Below, piece after piece: positions 8,762 to 16,672 of a DNA stretch of 64,000 nucleotides. Location: assembly GCF_014779765.1 (NCBI RefSeq), contig NZ_JACXZA010000005.1:306916-370915 (forward strand), written 5' to 3'. The stretch's first letter is position 1, and every line of letters begins with the position of its first letter. This DNA comes from Paenibacillus terricola (GTDB taxonomy: Bacteria; Bacillota; Bacilli; Paenibacillales; Paenibacillaceae). Both the position numbers and the translations under genes were made by a program. The notes beneath the pieces are model-generated. The model searched no databases, was not told where the DNA came from, and worked only from the letters and a program-made list of their open reading frames with translations.

Positions 8762-8960
8762 TTCTACCCACCCAAACCCTCCCTGCAAGGGAGGGCCCCG
8801 TGGGTTTAAGCTAATGCTCCCGATGTGGTTTCCTTACGGAAACCTTTACCCCTGGACCCCGGAATCGGGCGATGGCGAGACTGAGATGAGTGTAAGATAC
8901 TGCGCGATGGGAGTCGTGTGCTCCTATGGGGCACAACTTTCGTTCGAGCTTGCTAGTGTG
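8762..8960. repeat. hairpin-rich dispersed repeat (shared with the right end of the window)
   Basis: Bases 8762-8799 are identical to 63924-63961 (38 bases). They include the hairpin CCCTCCC-tgcaa-GGGAGGG. A second hairpin follows, GGTTTCC (8827-8833) with GGAAACC (8838-8844), then a CCTGGACCCC linker like those of the arrays at 33.4, 39.7 and 63.8 kb, and GTGCTCC-tat-GGGGCAC near 8918-8934. The 298-bp gap between the SOD fusion and folE contains this and the folE terminator, and no gene. Confidence 0.75.
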
Positions 8961-8994
8961 TTTACAAAGCTTAAAACTCTTATGTAATGAAAAA

Positions 8995-9035
8995 AGCCTC
9001 CGACTCGCCGCTATGTAAACGGTAAGTCGGAGGCT
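8995..9035 (-). terminator. folE terminator
   Basis: AGCCTCCGACT (8995-9005) pairs with AGTCGGAGGCT (9025-9035); on the minus strand the hairpin is followed by a run of six T, 21 bp after the folE stop. Confidence 0.85.
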
Positions 9036-9055
9036 CCTTCATTGCATATTCGATA

Positions 9056-9649
9056 TTAATCTTTAATCAATGCCATAAATTCCGCACGTGCTGCAGCATT
9101 GCCATGGAATTGGCCGCGTACAGCAGACGTTACCGTCTTGCTGCCCGTCTTCTTCACACCGCGCGCGCACATGCACAGATGCTCGCCATCGACGACAACC
9201 ATGACGCCATGCGGCTTCAGTTCTTCCATTAGAATGTCAGCGATTTGCGACGTAATCCGTTCTTGTACCTGCAGCTTGCGGCTGACTGCCTCTACGAGGC
9301 GAGCAAGCTTGCTGAGTCCGACGATTTTGCCGCTTGGGATGTAACCGATATGCACCTTACCGAAGAACGGCGCCATATGGTGCTCGCATTGGCTGTAGTA
9401 GACAATATCCTTCACGATGACCAGCTCTTCATGCTGCTCATCGAAAGTTACACCCAGCACCTCGCGAGGATCAACCTCGTATCCTGCAAAAATTTCTTCG
9501 TACATGCGAGCTACTCGAGCCGGTGTCTCCTGCAATCCTTCGCGTTCGACATCTTCTCCAATAAGCTTCAGTATCTCACGTACATGATATTCGATCTGGT
9601 CGCGATTGCTCGTAACCATAGAATTGACGTAATCCTTCTTGCCCGCCAT
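9056..9649 (-). CDS. folE: GTP cyclohydrolase I
   Basis: A 197-residue cytosolic enzyme converting GTP to 7,8-dihydroneopterin triphosphate, the first step of tetrahydrofolate synthesis and, in queuosine makers, of 7-deazaguanine synthesis. The zinc-site Cys and His lie in [10 protein letters not shown] and in [10 protein letters not shown], and the active-site stretches LSKLARLVE and QERITSQIA are intact. Length is normal for the family (B. subtilis MtrA is 190). GGAGGAAGTCGG precedes ATG 9649. It is followed by its own terminator; yneF and queG lie upstream on the same strand but no operon is obvious because of the inserted repeat element. Confidence 0.96.
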   Translation of the reverse strand: MAGKKDYVNSMVTSNRDQIEYHVREILKLIGEDVEREGLQETPARVARMYEEIFAGYEVDPREVLGVTFDEQHEELVIVKDIVYYSQCEHHMAPFFGKVHIGYIPSGKIVGLSKLARLVEAVSRKLQVQERITSQIADILMEELKPHGVMVVVDGEHLCMCARGVKKTGSKTVTSAVRGQFHGNAAARAEFMALIKD

Positions 9650-9688
9650 CCGACTTCCTCCTTCCGGACGCGCAGAAACTACCGTTTC

Positions 9689-9901
9689 TTATCGTTTAAA
9701 CTTCTGATTGCGCATCATTTGTTGTGCTTTTTTCATTTGCTGGCCATTCAAGTTGTAACCCATTTGCTTCGCCATTTTGGTCAGCATTTCTGGATCGCTC
9801 TGCATTTTCTCGAGCTGCTTACGCAGGTAGAAGACTCCTGCGAAGAAACCGCCGGCTGCGCCGACAATCAAAGCCACGATGGCTGTAATTGTAATCCACA
9901 T
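9689..9901 (-). CDS. yneF: YneF family (UPF0154) small membrane protein
   Basis: A 70-residue protein with one N-terminal transmembrane segment (about 2-22, 'ITAIVALIVGAAGGFFAGVF') and a basic, Gln/Met-rich cytosolic tail ('QMGYNLNGQQMKKAQQMM'), which is the YneF pattern of Bacilli. I place the start at ATG 9899-9901 because AGGTGA lies 8 bases upstream; a GTG four codons earlier overlaps that site. The function of YneF is unknown. It ends 39 bp before the folE start. Confidence 0.85.
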   Translation of the reverse strand: MWITITAIVALIVGAAGGFFAGVFYLRKQLEKMQSDPEMLTKMAKQMGYNLNGQQMKKAQQMMRNQKFKR

Positions 9902-9946
9902 GGTCAATGTCACCTGTCCTTATCCCATTCGACTCTTAATAACAGT

Positions 9947-10113
9947 GTTCAAAAAGTTCGGTTTTCAGCACCAAGAAGGTTGGATCAAGCGGGGAATGAG
10001 GATCGGAGCGTAGTGGTTTGCTACGTGAGAACCGGAAGTCTCAGCTTCATCCAAGATTCGATGCCGAATTCACTTCTAGTGTTGCTTCGTGATCAAAAAC
10101 GGACTTTTTGAAC
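9947..10113. mobile_element. MITE-like element, copy 1
   Basis: A 167-bp element bounded by GTTCAAAAAGTTCGG and its near inverted copy CGGACTTTTTGAAC. A close relative is at 14542-14709. The interior contains GGAGCGTAGTG..GCTACGTGAGAACC, conserved between the two. It has no coding capacity. No clear target duplication was seen. Confidence 0.75.
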
Positions 10114-10226
10114 GACCTCTTATACGCGATTCTCGCAGAATGGTGCGTATATAGGCATATTGCATCTAATGATAGCATGATCGCAAATAGAGCGCAAACG
10201 ATGATTTTTCCTGCAAATGCGTTGAT

Positions 10227-11450
10227 TTACTGCAATTCTCCCGATCGCTCTGACTCAACTGAAAGCGCAGTCATTGCCCGGGCAATCGCCGCTGATGTTT
10301 CCTCGTTCGTCTCTGTCGTATATGCAATACGAAGTGCCTCTGCCGCCTCTTCCCCACCGATCATGCCAAGCGACCATGCCGCCGTTCCCCGCAGCTCGGG
10401 ACGCGGGTCTGTCCGAAGAACGTCGATGAGGGCCGGAACTGCCGATTGTTCTCGAAAATTGCCGAGCGCGATAATGGCATTGCGCTGAATCGGCTTCTTG
10501 CCGCGCCAAGCGCCCGATGCCGAGCCGAACTTCTCCTTAAACTCCCGATTGCCAATCGTCAGCAGCGGCAGCAAGAGCGGCTTCGCAAGCTCCGGATCGG
10601 GCTGCAGCTCCGGATGATGGGTCCAGTTCTTACCCTTGTTCGCCGGACAAACGATCTGGCATGTATCGCAGCCATAAAGCCGATTGCCGATTTTGCGCAT
10701 ATACGTATCCGACAGCATCGTCTTCGTCTGTGTCAGAAACGAAACGCATTTATTCGAATCAAGCTGACCGGGTCCTACAAGCGCGCCAGTTGGACAAGCA
10801 TCGATACATTTGTTGCATGTACCGCACTGATCTTCTAGCGGCGTATCCGGCGGCAGCGGCAAATTCGTAATCGTCTCGCCAAGGTATATCCACGAGCCTA
10901 GCTTCGGTGAAATAATGGAGCAGTTCTTCGCGCTCCATCCGAGGCCAGCGCGCTCTGCTACAGCTCGATCCGACAATGCGCCTGTATCTACCATACTCAT
11001 AGCGCGCATTCCTGGCACACGCTCTTCCAACCATTTCTCCAACCGGGCAAGCCGGTCCCTTAATGCGCTGTGATAATCGATTCCCCATGATGCACGCGCA
11101 AAAATACCTCTTCGCGCCCCCGGTTCCGACTTCGGCGGATCAGGAAGCTTCGATGGATAGGCGACAGCGATTGCAATGATGGATGCAGGACGATCGAACA
11201 GCAGCGCAGGATTCGTTCGCAATTCAATATCCGGTTCTTCAAACCCGGACTCCCGCCCAAGCTCCCGATGCCGAAGCAGCCTTTCCTTAAGCTCCGTGAA
11301 CGGGTCAGCCGACGCTATGCCGATATCATCGATGCCAAGTGATGGAGCAGCCGCTTTCAACTCTGCTTTCAGCGCTTGCCAATCAAAGCCTGTCCATGTC
11401 GGGTCCGTATCCATTTGCTGTTGGCCTTCATCCTGCAGCGGATGCTCCAT
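10227..11450 (-). CDS. queG: epoxyqueuosine reductase
   Basis: A 407-residue cobalamin and [4Fe-4S] enzyme reducing epoxyqueuosine to queuosine in tRNA. The N-terminal cobalamin-binding domain includes VDTGALSDRAVAERAGLGW, with the proposed general-acid Asp. It is followed by two ferredoxin-type clusters CGTCNKCIDACP and CDTCQIVCP (about residues 200-265) and a C-terminal HEAT-like repeat domain (about 315-400: 'AIIALGNFRE', 'AAWSLGMIG') for tRNA binding, typical of the long QueG form. I start at ATG 11448-11450, 6 bases after GAGGTGAGG; the ORF extends further upstream without a ribosome binding site. Confidence 0.95.
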   Translation of the reverse strand: MEHPLQDEGQQQMDTDPTWTGFDWQALKAELKAAAPSLGIDDIGIASADPFTELKERLLRHRELGRESGFEEPDIELRTNPALLFDRPASIIAIAVAYPSKLPDPPKSEPGARRGIFARASWGIDYHSALRDRLARLEKWLEERVPGMRAMSMVDTGALSDRAVAERAGLGWSAKNCSIISPKLGSWIYLGETITNLPLPPDTPLEDQCGTCNKCIDACPTGALVGPGQLDSNKCVSFLTQTKTMLSDTYMRKIGNRLYGCDTCQIVCPANKGKNWTHHPELQPDPELAKPLLLPLLTIGNREFKEKFGSASGAWRGKKPIQRNAIIALGNFREQSAVPALIDVLRTDPRPELRGTAAWSLGMIGGEEAAEALRIAYTTETNEETSAAIARAMTALSVESERSGELQ

Positions 11451-11576
11451 TCTTGTCCTCACCTCATAACGTTGTAACAGTCTATACAAAACAAAACGGC
11501 GCCCCAGCCACCCGACTCCCGGGCTACCCGAACAGGCACCATCTGCATTCGCTCATCTCATAACTCTCTTCCGCTT

Positions 11577-12149
11577 CTACAACGATCCAAGGTCACCAGT
11601 CGGCCAGACGATCCAATCGACGCGTCCGCTGATGCGATCTCGAATAACAGGTCCGAAGGAACGGCTGTCACGGCTTGCTCTGGCATGCCGATTATCGCCC
11701 ATCACGAAGTAGAACTCATCAGGCACCTCATATGGTCCAAAATCCAGGTCGTCAATCTCCGTGTCTGTGTACGTTGTCTCATCCACTCGTTCGCCATTGC
11801 GGTACAGCACCCGATTGCGAATCTCAATTCGGTCGCCTGGGACGCCGATGACACGTTTCACCAGCAGCTTCTTATCAGGATTATCCGATGGATCCTCCAA
11901 AATGACGACATCGCCGATTTTGGGATTCCCGAATAAATAAACGAATTTGTTCACATACAGCCAGTCGTGGTCATGCAGCGTAGGCTCCATTGAGTGACCT
12001 TCCACCTTCGACAGATGGAACACAAACGCATGGAGCAGCAGCACGATCGTGAGGGCTATCGAGATGGTTTTGATCCATCCCATCCATTGAATCGAAAACC
12101 GCTGCACATCATCCAGTTCCGCGGTCGTTTCAGACTCCAGATCGGCCAT
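11577..12149 (-). CDS. lepB: signal peptidase I
   Basis: A 190-residue membrane protease that removes signal peptides from secreted proteins. It has one N-terminal transmembrane segment (about 25-45), the catalytic Ser53 in GHSMEPTL, the general-base Lys98 in LVKRVIGVPGD, and the conserved box near the C-terminus VMGDNR..SRDSRSFGPV. Its length and single anchor match the small Bacillus SipS/SipT type. AGGAGCTGAAATC precedes ATG 12149. Upstream lies the four-hairpin array, whose first stem begins 4 bases from the ribosome binding site, so the array may affect its translation. It is not next to rplS or rnhB as in some genomes. Confidence 0.95.
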   Translation of the reverse strand: MADLESETTAELDDVQRFSIQWMGWIKTISIALTIVLLLHAFVFHLSKVEGHSMEPTLHDHDWLYVNKFVYLFGNPKIGDVVILEDPSDNPDKKLLVKRVIGVPGDRIEIRNRVLYRNGERVDETTYTDTEIDDLDFGPYEVPDEFYFVMGDNRHARASRDSRSFGPVIRDRISGRVDWIVWPTGDLGSL

Positions 12150-12165
12150 GATTTCAGCTCCTAAA

Positions 12166-12353
12166 AGGTTTTTAGGGGTGCAGTCCCCCTAAAAACCTGC
12201 ATCGTAAGCATAAGCTTAGGTATTTTGGAGTGTTCTTCTCCAAAATACCTTGCATCGTAAGCATAGGCTTTACTTTTGAAGGTGGTTTTCCTTCAAAAGT
12301 TACTTCGTAAGCATAAACTCAGGCATTTGGGAGTGATGTTCTCCCAAACACCT
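12166..12353. repeat. tandem array of four 52-bp hairpin units with covarying stems
   Basis: Four stem-loops start at 12166, 12218, 12270 and 12321. Each has a 13-base left arm, a 7-base loop beginning TG, a 13-base right arm and a ~19-base linker containing TCGTAAGCATA. The arms are 12166-12178/12186-12198, 12218-12230/12238-12250, 12270-12282/12290-12302 and 12321-12333/12341-12353. Units 1 and 2 differ at three stem positions, all compensated on the other arm; units 3 and 4 have one and two mismatches. The array fills the gap between ntdP and lepB. Confidence 0.85.
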
Positions 12354-12372
12354 TCGTAAACACTCACTTAAC

Positions 12373-12939
12373 TTAAAACTCTGTAAAATCGATCTCCGAC
12401 GCTTCACGCTGCCAATCCTCATAATATTGGTACACGAGTTCGTCATCGAACGGCGCATCGGCCGACTTAGCGCGGCGAAGCAAACTTTGCAGCCCCTGCT
12501 CGACTTTATCGAGGACGATATCCGGATAATGATACATTTGCTTATGCCGCTCGTACTCATCCCGGTCGACGACATGAATACCGCCGTCCGCTGTACGAAT
12601 GACATCCAGATCATAATCGATATACGTGAATACGTCCTCGTTCTGCATCATGGGAGAAGCGACGTTGCAATAATAGCGAATACCGCCGTCCTCCAGCAGC
12701 GCTACGACGTTATACCATTGTCCCGGCATAAAGAACGATACCGCCGGAACCCGGCTCGTCCACAGCTTGCCGTCAGCCTCCTGAATCGGCGTCTGCCGAT
12801 TGATAAGCACGTGCATGGACTGCTCGGCATGCTCCTTGGCAAGCCGCTCTTGCGGAACAAGCCAATTGCGGTGCCAGAACCGATGCAACCGACCGTTATG
12901 CTTGAAGCTCTTGATCATGCATGGCATGTAGTTGTTCAT
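12373..12939 (-). CDS. ntdP: nucleoside tri-/diphosphatase (DUF402, YgaC/NtdP family)
   Basis: A 188-residue protein close to B. subtilis YgaC, whose Staphylococcus homologue hydrolyses nucleoside tri- and diphosphates with divalent metal. The family pattern is visible: 'IKSFKHNGRLHRFWHRN' at the start, the WTSRVPAVSFF strand, WYNVVALLEDGGIRYYCNVASP in the middle, and the acidic metal-binding YIDYDLDV..VDRDEYERH (about 107-135). Its beta-barrel is followed by a helical tail. CAGGTGACGCC precedes ATG 12939. The next gene on the same strand is lepB, separated by the hairpin array. Confidence 0.85.
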   Translation of the reverse strand: MNNYMPCMIKSFKHNGRLHRFWHRNWLVPQERLAKEHAEQSMHVLINRQTPIQEADGKLWTSRVPAVSFFMPGQWYNVVALLEDGGIRYYCNVASPMMQNEDVFTYIDYDLDVIRTADGGIHVVDRDEYERHKQMYHYPDIVLDKVEQGLQSLLRRAKSADAPFDDELVYQYYEDWQREASEIDFTEF

Positions 12940-12983
12940 GGCGTCACCTGACTTGCATTCTTTGTACTTCTATTAGTATAAGA

Positions 12984-13029
12984 AAAGCATATCCGGCCGC
13001 CAATTGCAATGGCATGTCGGATATGCTTT
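12984..13029 (-). terminator. terminator of the acetyltransferase gene
   Basis: AAAGCATATCCG (12984-12995) pairs with CGGATATGCTTT (13018-13029); on the minus strand it is followed by TCTTATAC. It lies 57 bp past the GNAT stop codon. Confidence 0.7.
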
Positions 13030-13085
13030 CAATGATCGAGACCATCCGTCTCGAATAATTCGTACCCTTAAAGGCGTGACCAGCC

Positions 13086-13508
13086 TTAGCCTGCAACGAT
13101 GCTAAGCTTTTGGAACGAGCGGAAAAAATCGGTTGCCGCATAACCAAGCTTCTCATACAACGGCAGCACTTTCTCATTATGCTCGTCGGCCGTAACCATA
13201 ATCTTAGTGACATGACGATGCTCAAAACGCTGCTTCAATCCATTAATAAGCGTTTTGCCAATCCCTTGGCGCTGGTATTCCGGCAGTACGGCTACGCGAT
13301 AATAATAACCCTTATTATTGTCGATCGTACCGATAATCATGCCGACAATTTCACCTTCCTCAACAGCAACAAGCACAAGATCGCTATCCCATGACAACTG
13401 TCGCCCAAAAGCTAACATTGTCTGTTCGTAGCAATCGTCCGAAAGTACCGTCCCGAGTAATTCGGTTACCGGAACATAGTCAGACAGTTGAAAGGAACGA
13501 ACGTACAT
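13086..13508 (-). CDS. GNAT family N-acetyltransferase
   Basis: A 140-residue single-domain acetyltransferase of the GNAT fold. The acetyl-CoA binding motif A is visible as 'VAVLPEYQRQGIGKTLIN' (about 72-89, with the Q/RxxGxG/A pyrophosphate loop), followed by the motif-B stretch 'VLPLYEKLGY' (about 115-124). The acceptor may be a small molecule or a protein N-terminus; the sequence does not tell which. It is a single-gene unit divergent from sodA, sharing a 339-bp regulatory region that contains a long palindrome. Confidence 0.85.
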   Translation of the reverse strand: MYVRSFQLSDYVPVTELLGTVLSDDCYEQTMLAFGRQLSWDSDLVLVAVEEGEIVGMIIGTIDNNKGYYYRVAVLPEYQRQGIGKTLINGLKQRFEHRHVTKIMVTADEHNEKVLPLYEKLGYAATDFFRSFQKLSIVAG

Positions 13509-13640
13509 GTGATGGTTACAACTCCTCAGTCGATGTCATAAATTATTCAAGCCTTTATGAATAAAATACGACAAATCTATTTAAATTCCTTCTAAAACTT
13601 TAAAAATTCTTTAAAAACTTAAAGAAATCGACCATTTATC

Positions 13641-13672
13641 GATGAAAGCGCTTAAATTTAAGCGTTTTCATC
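13641..13672. promoter_or_regulatory. 32-bp near-perfect palindrome upstream of sodA (cre-like half-sites)
   Basis: GATGAAAGCGCTTAAA and its inverted copy (one mismatch) meet at 13656/13657. Each arm holds TGAAARCGCTTA, resembling a CcpA cre site. It lies between two divergent genes, so it is not a terminator. The rest of the 339-bp intergenic region (13509-13847) is A/T-rich and holds the sodA promoter. Confidence 0.5.
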
Positions 13673-13780
13673 AGGTTTCGTCATATTTTCTGCACTTTAC
13701 GGGTCTTTTCGTACATAAATGGCACCCTTTGTGCCCATCCTATTTTCGTTCTGCATGATTCGACTTTCGCAACAACAATG

Positions 13781-13809
13781 TTGATTTATTCAAGCGAATA
13801 AGGGATAAT
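13781..13809 (+). promoter_or_regulatory. sodA promoter
   Basis: TTGATT (13781-13786), a 17-base spacer and GATAAT (13804-13809), 38 bp before the sodA start. Confidence 0.55.
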
Positions 13810-13847
13810 TGTACCTGAATCAACACCTAATTTTGGGAGGTATATCA

Positions 13848-14462
13848 ATGGCTTATCAATTGCCTGCTTTGCCTTATGCTAACAATGCGCTCGAACCGCA
13901 TATCGATGAAACGACGATGATGATTCACCATGACCGTCACCATAACGCTTACGTAACGAACCTTAATGCTGCACTGGAGTCCGCTCCTGAGCTGCAAGGC
14001 AAATCGATCGAAGATCTGATCGCTGACCTGAACAGCGTTCCGGAAGCAATCCGCACTGCTGTTCGCAACAACGGCGGCGGTCACGCTAACCACTCCCTCT
14101 TCTGGGAAACGATCGGCCCTAACGCTGGCGGCGCTCCATCCGGTAAATTGGCTGACGCAATCGCTAATGAACTGGGCGGCTTTGATAAATTCAAAGAAGA
14201 CTTCGCTAAAGCAGCTGCAACGCGCTTCGGCTCCGGCTGGGCTTGGCTTGCTGTTGGACAAGACGGCAAACTGAAAGTATACAGCCTGCCTAACCAAGAC
14301 AGCCCAATCATGGAAGGCGACACGCCACTCCTTGGTCTGGACGTTTGGGAGCATGCTTACTACCTGAACTACCAGAACAAACGCCCTGACTACATCGCAG
14401 CGTTCTGGAACGTTGTAAACTGGGCAGCTGTTGCTGATCGTTACGAAGCAGCATCGAAATAA
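13848..14462 (+). CDS. sodA: superoxide dismutase (Mn/Fe)
   Basis: A 204-residue cytosolic enzyme dismutating superoxide to peroxide and oxygen. The metal ligands are His27 ([13 protein letters not shown]), the His of [10 protein letters not shown] near 82, and Asp and His of [11 protein letters not shown] near 164-168. The [10 protein letters not shown] and GSGWAWLAV stretches favour the manganese type, but metal choice is not certain from sequence. TTGGGAGG lies 8 bases before ATG 13848. It is a single-gene unit with its own promoter and terminator. Confidence 0.96.
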   Translation: MAYQLPALPYANNALEPHIDETTMMIHHDRHHNAYVTNLNAALESAPELQGKSIEDLIADLNSVPEAIRTAVRNNGGGHANHSLFWETIGPNAGGAPSGKLADAIANELGGFDKFKEDFAKAAATRFGSGWAWLAVGQDGKLKVYSLPNQDSPIMEGDTPLLGLDVWEHAYYLNYQNKRPDYIAAFWNVVNWAAVADRYEAASK

Positions 14463-14490
14463 GCTCGGACAAGCTCTGATGGGCTTCACG

Positions 14491-14520
14491 CGCCGCATCC
14501 TTCATGGATGCGGCGTTTTT
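14491..14520 (+). terminator. sodA terminator
   Basis: CGCCGCATCC (14491-14500), 5-base loop, GGATGCGGCG (14506-14515), then TTTTT; 28 bp after the stop codon. Confidence 0.92.
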
Positions 14521-14541
14521 CGTATGCGCACTATTATTGCT

Positions 14542-14709
14542 GTTCAAAAAGTTCGGTTTTCAGCACCGAGAAGGTTGAATGAGAGGAGGGAATGAGGATC
14601 GGAGCGTAGTGATGTGCTACGTGAGAACCGGAAGTCTCTGCTCCATTCAAGATTCGATGTCGAATACACTTCTAGTGACACTTCGTGATCAAAGGCGGAC
14701 TTTTTGAAC
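14542..14709. mobile_element. MITE-like element, copy 2
   Basis: A 168-bp element with the same terminal inverted repeats (GTTCAAAAAGTTCGG and CGGACTTTTTGAAC) and the same orientation and interior as the copy at 9947-10113. Most differences are single bases and short indels. It lies between the sodA terminator and the next gene. Confidence 0.75.
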
Positions 14710-14824
14710 TACATCTATACAAAATCAATATGGATGGCTCCAATTCCATAGGCAAGAGTACACGCTATCCAAGCATACATTTAACAAGTAAATAGGCGCT
14801 TAGCACAAAGGAGGCGTAAAACCG

Positions 14825-15796
14825 ATGTATCCGAACTATTACGGCTACGGATACCCATATGGCTACCCATACGGGTACGATAGCTACTATGGGCAGGGAT
14901 ACGATCCATATGCGCAAGTTGTGGAATATCAAGTGCCGCAGACCGATAGCGACGCCGCGTATTACTACGATCCGCGTGGATTTATGCCTGGACCGCCGCC
15001 TAGACCTCCTGGGCCTCCTGGGCCTCCGCCACGGCCGCCTGGACCACCAGGACCACCCGGGCCTCCTGGGCCGCCACCTAGACCTCCTGGACCACCACCT
15101 AGACCTCCTGGACCGCCAGGGCCATTCCCGCCTGGACCGTTCCCGCCAGGGCCTGGACCGTTTCCGCCACCTAGACCACCGTTCCCGCCAGGACCAGGGC
15201 CATTCCCACCTGGGCCGTTCCCGCCAGGACCTGGACCGTTCCCGCCGCCTAGACCGCCGTTCCCGCCTGGGCCATTCCCGCCAGGGCCATTCCCACCACC
15301 TAGGCCACCATTCCCGCCATTCTTCCCGCCAATATTCCCGCCACCGTTCCCAGTGCCAATTCCAATACCAATACCGATTGGACCTGAACCTGTGCCAGTG
15401 CCTTTGCCGATACCAACTCAGATCACAGTGCTCATAAATGGCGGAGCTGTATTCCCGAATATTACACAGGTCTACCCAATCGCATTCTTCCCGGGCATTA
15501 CGATTGCACAGGCGCTGCTGAGCACGGGAGTCGTTTTAATCGGTGCAGGCGGTCAAATCATCTCGGTTGGCGGCATACCGATTACGGATGGCATCAGCTT
15601 TGTGCTGACGCTAAACGGCCGTCCAATTCCGTCCACGCTGTTGAATGTACCGCTGCAGCCAGGTGATTCCGTCGAGCTTCAGCTGTTCTTTCGCCCGCCT
15701 TTACGGGATGAGAGCGAATACTTGAATCACAATAACATTCAATACGAGGAAGAACGCAACTACATTGATGAAGATGATCTGAACGGCGTCGACTAA
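14825..15796 (+). CDS. Tyr/Gly- and Pro-rich surface-type protein with C-terminal globular domain
   Basis: A 323-residue protein with three zones. Residues about 1-35 are Tyr/Gly/Pro repeats (YGYPYGYPYGY). Residues about 50-195 are long Pro-rich repeats of the types PPGPP, PPRPP and FPPGP. Residues about 198-290 look globular ('ITVLINGGAVFPNIT', 'FPGITIAQALLSTGVVLIG', 'PLQPGDSVELQLFF'), which recalls a beta-grasp/DUF4430-like fold. The end is acidic (EYLNHNNIQYEEERNY..). There is no signal peptide, so a mother-cell-made spore coat or crust protein is plausible but not shown. AAAGGAGG precedes ATG 14825 by 10 bases. The repeated codons make length variation likely. Confidence 0.75.
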   Translation: MYPNYYGYGYPYGYPYGYDSYYGQGYDPYAQVVEYQVPQTDSDAAYYYDPRGFMPGPPPRPPGPPGPPPRPPGPPGPPGPPGPPPRPPGPPPRPPGPPGPFPPGPFPPGPGPFPPPRPPFPPGPGPFPPGPFPPGPGPFPPPRPPFPPGPFPPGPFPPPRPPFPPFFPPIFPPPFPVPIPIPIPIGPEPVPVPLPIPTQITVLINGGAVFPNITQVYPIAFFPGITIAQALLSTGVVLIGAGGQIISVGGIPITDGISFVLTLNGRPIPSTLLNVPLQPGDSVELQLFFRPPLRDESEYLNHNNIQYEEERNYIDEDDLNGVD

Positions 15797-15830
15797 TAAG
15801 TTTTGTTTCAATTTATGGAGTAAAACGATA

Positions 15831-15871
15831 AAGACTCTGCTCAACGTTCCGCGAACGGCGAGCAGAGTCTT
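15831..15871 (+). terminator. terminator of the Pro-rich protein gene
   Basis: AAGACTCTGCTC (15831-15842) pairs with GAGCAGAGTCTT (15860-15871), followed by TTGTT. Confidence 0.85.
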
Positions 15872-15955
15872 TTGTTACCAATAAGACCTTATAAGAACCC
15901 GAATCGATTATCTAGAAAATCCCCTCCAAAATGTGGTCGCTTTTCCTGAAAAGCC

Positions 15956-15984
15956 TCGAAAGAAACCTTTCAATATGTTATAAT
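15956..15984 (+). promoter_or_regulatory. extended -10 promoter of the FMN reductase gene
   Basis: TATAAT at 15979-15984 is preceded by TG at the extended -10 position; a weak -35 (TCGAAA) lies 17 bases upstream at 15956-15961. Confidence 0.5.
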
Positions 15985-16060
15985 CTAAATTAAGCCTATC
16001 GAATTACTCTATTTTAGAATCTTATACAGAAAATAAATGATCTGAAGGAGTTGAACCCGC

Positions 16061-16609
16061 TTGACCCGTATTGTATCTATTATCGCTACTCCGAACCAGT
16101 CTTCCAGACTGCTTGGCGTTACAAACTATGTCGAACAGCAGCTTCGTGAACCAAAGTATGAACTGACGACGCTGCAAGTAACGTCGATTCCTGCAGAAGA
16201 TCTTATCTTCGCCCGCTTCGACAGCCCAGCGATTGCTGAAGCGAATGCACTCGTTGAAGCAGCCGACGCGGTCATTATTGCAAGTCCTGTCTACAAGGCT
16301 TCCTACAGCGGCATTCTCAAGACCTACCTGGATTTGCTCCCGCAGAAAGGTCTTGATGGGAAGATCGTCGCTCCTATCTTCATCGGGGGTACCATTGCGC
16401 ATCTGCTGTCTATCGATTACTCCCTCAAGCCTGTCCTTGCATCGCTTGGCGCTCGTCAATATGTCAGCAGTATTTATGCAACTGACTCACAGGTTACACG
16501 CACGGGTCAAGGTAACGATATCGCCTTCGAATTGAATGAGGAATTGACGGCACGTCTTGATCGTACAATCGAAGAACTGCGCATCGACCTCGCGCGCCGC
16601 TCTTCCTAG
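16061..16609 (+). CDS. NADPH-dependent FMN reductase (SsuE-like flavoprotein)
   Basis: A 182-residue flavodoxin-fold protein. The phosphate-binding loop is 'SIIATPNQSSRLLGV' (about 6-20), and the flavin-ring region is 'VIIASPVYKASYSGILKTYLDLLP' (about 70-93), the SsuE/azoreductase signature. SsuE supplies FMNH2 to alkanesulfonate monooxygenases; no monooxygenase or sulfonate transporter is nearby, so the partner is unknown. The start is TTG 16061, 10 bases after GAAGGAG; no ATG or GTG fits. It is a single-gene unit with an extended -10 promoter and a terminator. Confidence 0.85.
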   Translation: MTRIVSIIATPNQSSRLLGVTNYVEQQLREPKYELTTLQVTSIPAEDLIFARFDSPAIAEANALVEAADAVIIASPVYKASYSGILKTYLDLLPQKGLDGKIVAPIFIGGTIAHLLSIDYSLKPVLASLGARQYVSSIYATDSQVTRTGQGNDIAFELNEELTARLDRTIEELRIDLARRSS

Positions 16610-16624
16610 ATTACAGCATCAACC

Positions 16625-16671
16625 AAATAGGGCTGTCTCATGCGTGATTCATCGCATGGACAGCCCTATTT
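16625..16671. terminator. shared terminator between converging genes
   Basis: AAATAGGGCTGTC (16625-16637) pairs with GACAGCCCTATTT (16659-16671), 15 bp past the FMN reductase stop and directly before the protease stop on the other strand. Confidence 0.85.
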
Positions 16672-16672
16672 G

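Noticed and set aside
12166..12353. Integron attC cassette array or a chain of simple terminators
   Set aside because: No integrase, no core GTTRRRY/RYYYAAC sites, no cassettes; hairpins are not followed by T-runs except a short one at unit 1.
14974..15400. Collagen-like triple helix domain
   Set aside because: Gly does not occur strictly at every third position; the repeats are Pro-rich with frequent phase breaks.
14859..15437. Second reading frame within the Pro-rich gene (192 codons)
   Set aside because: An artefact of the repetitive Pro codons; no ribosome binding site.
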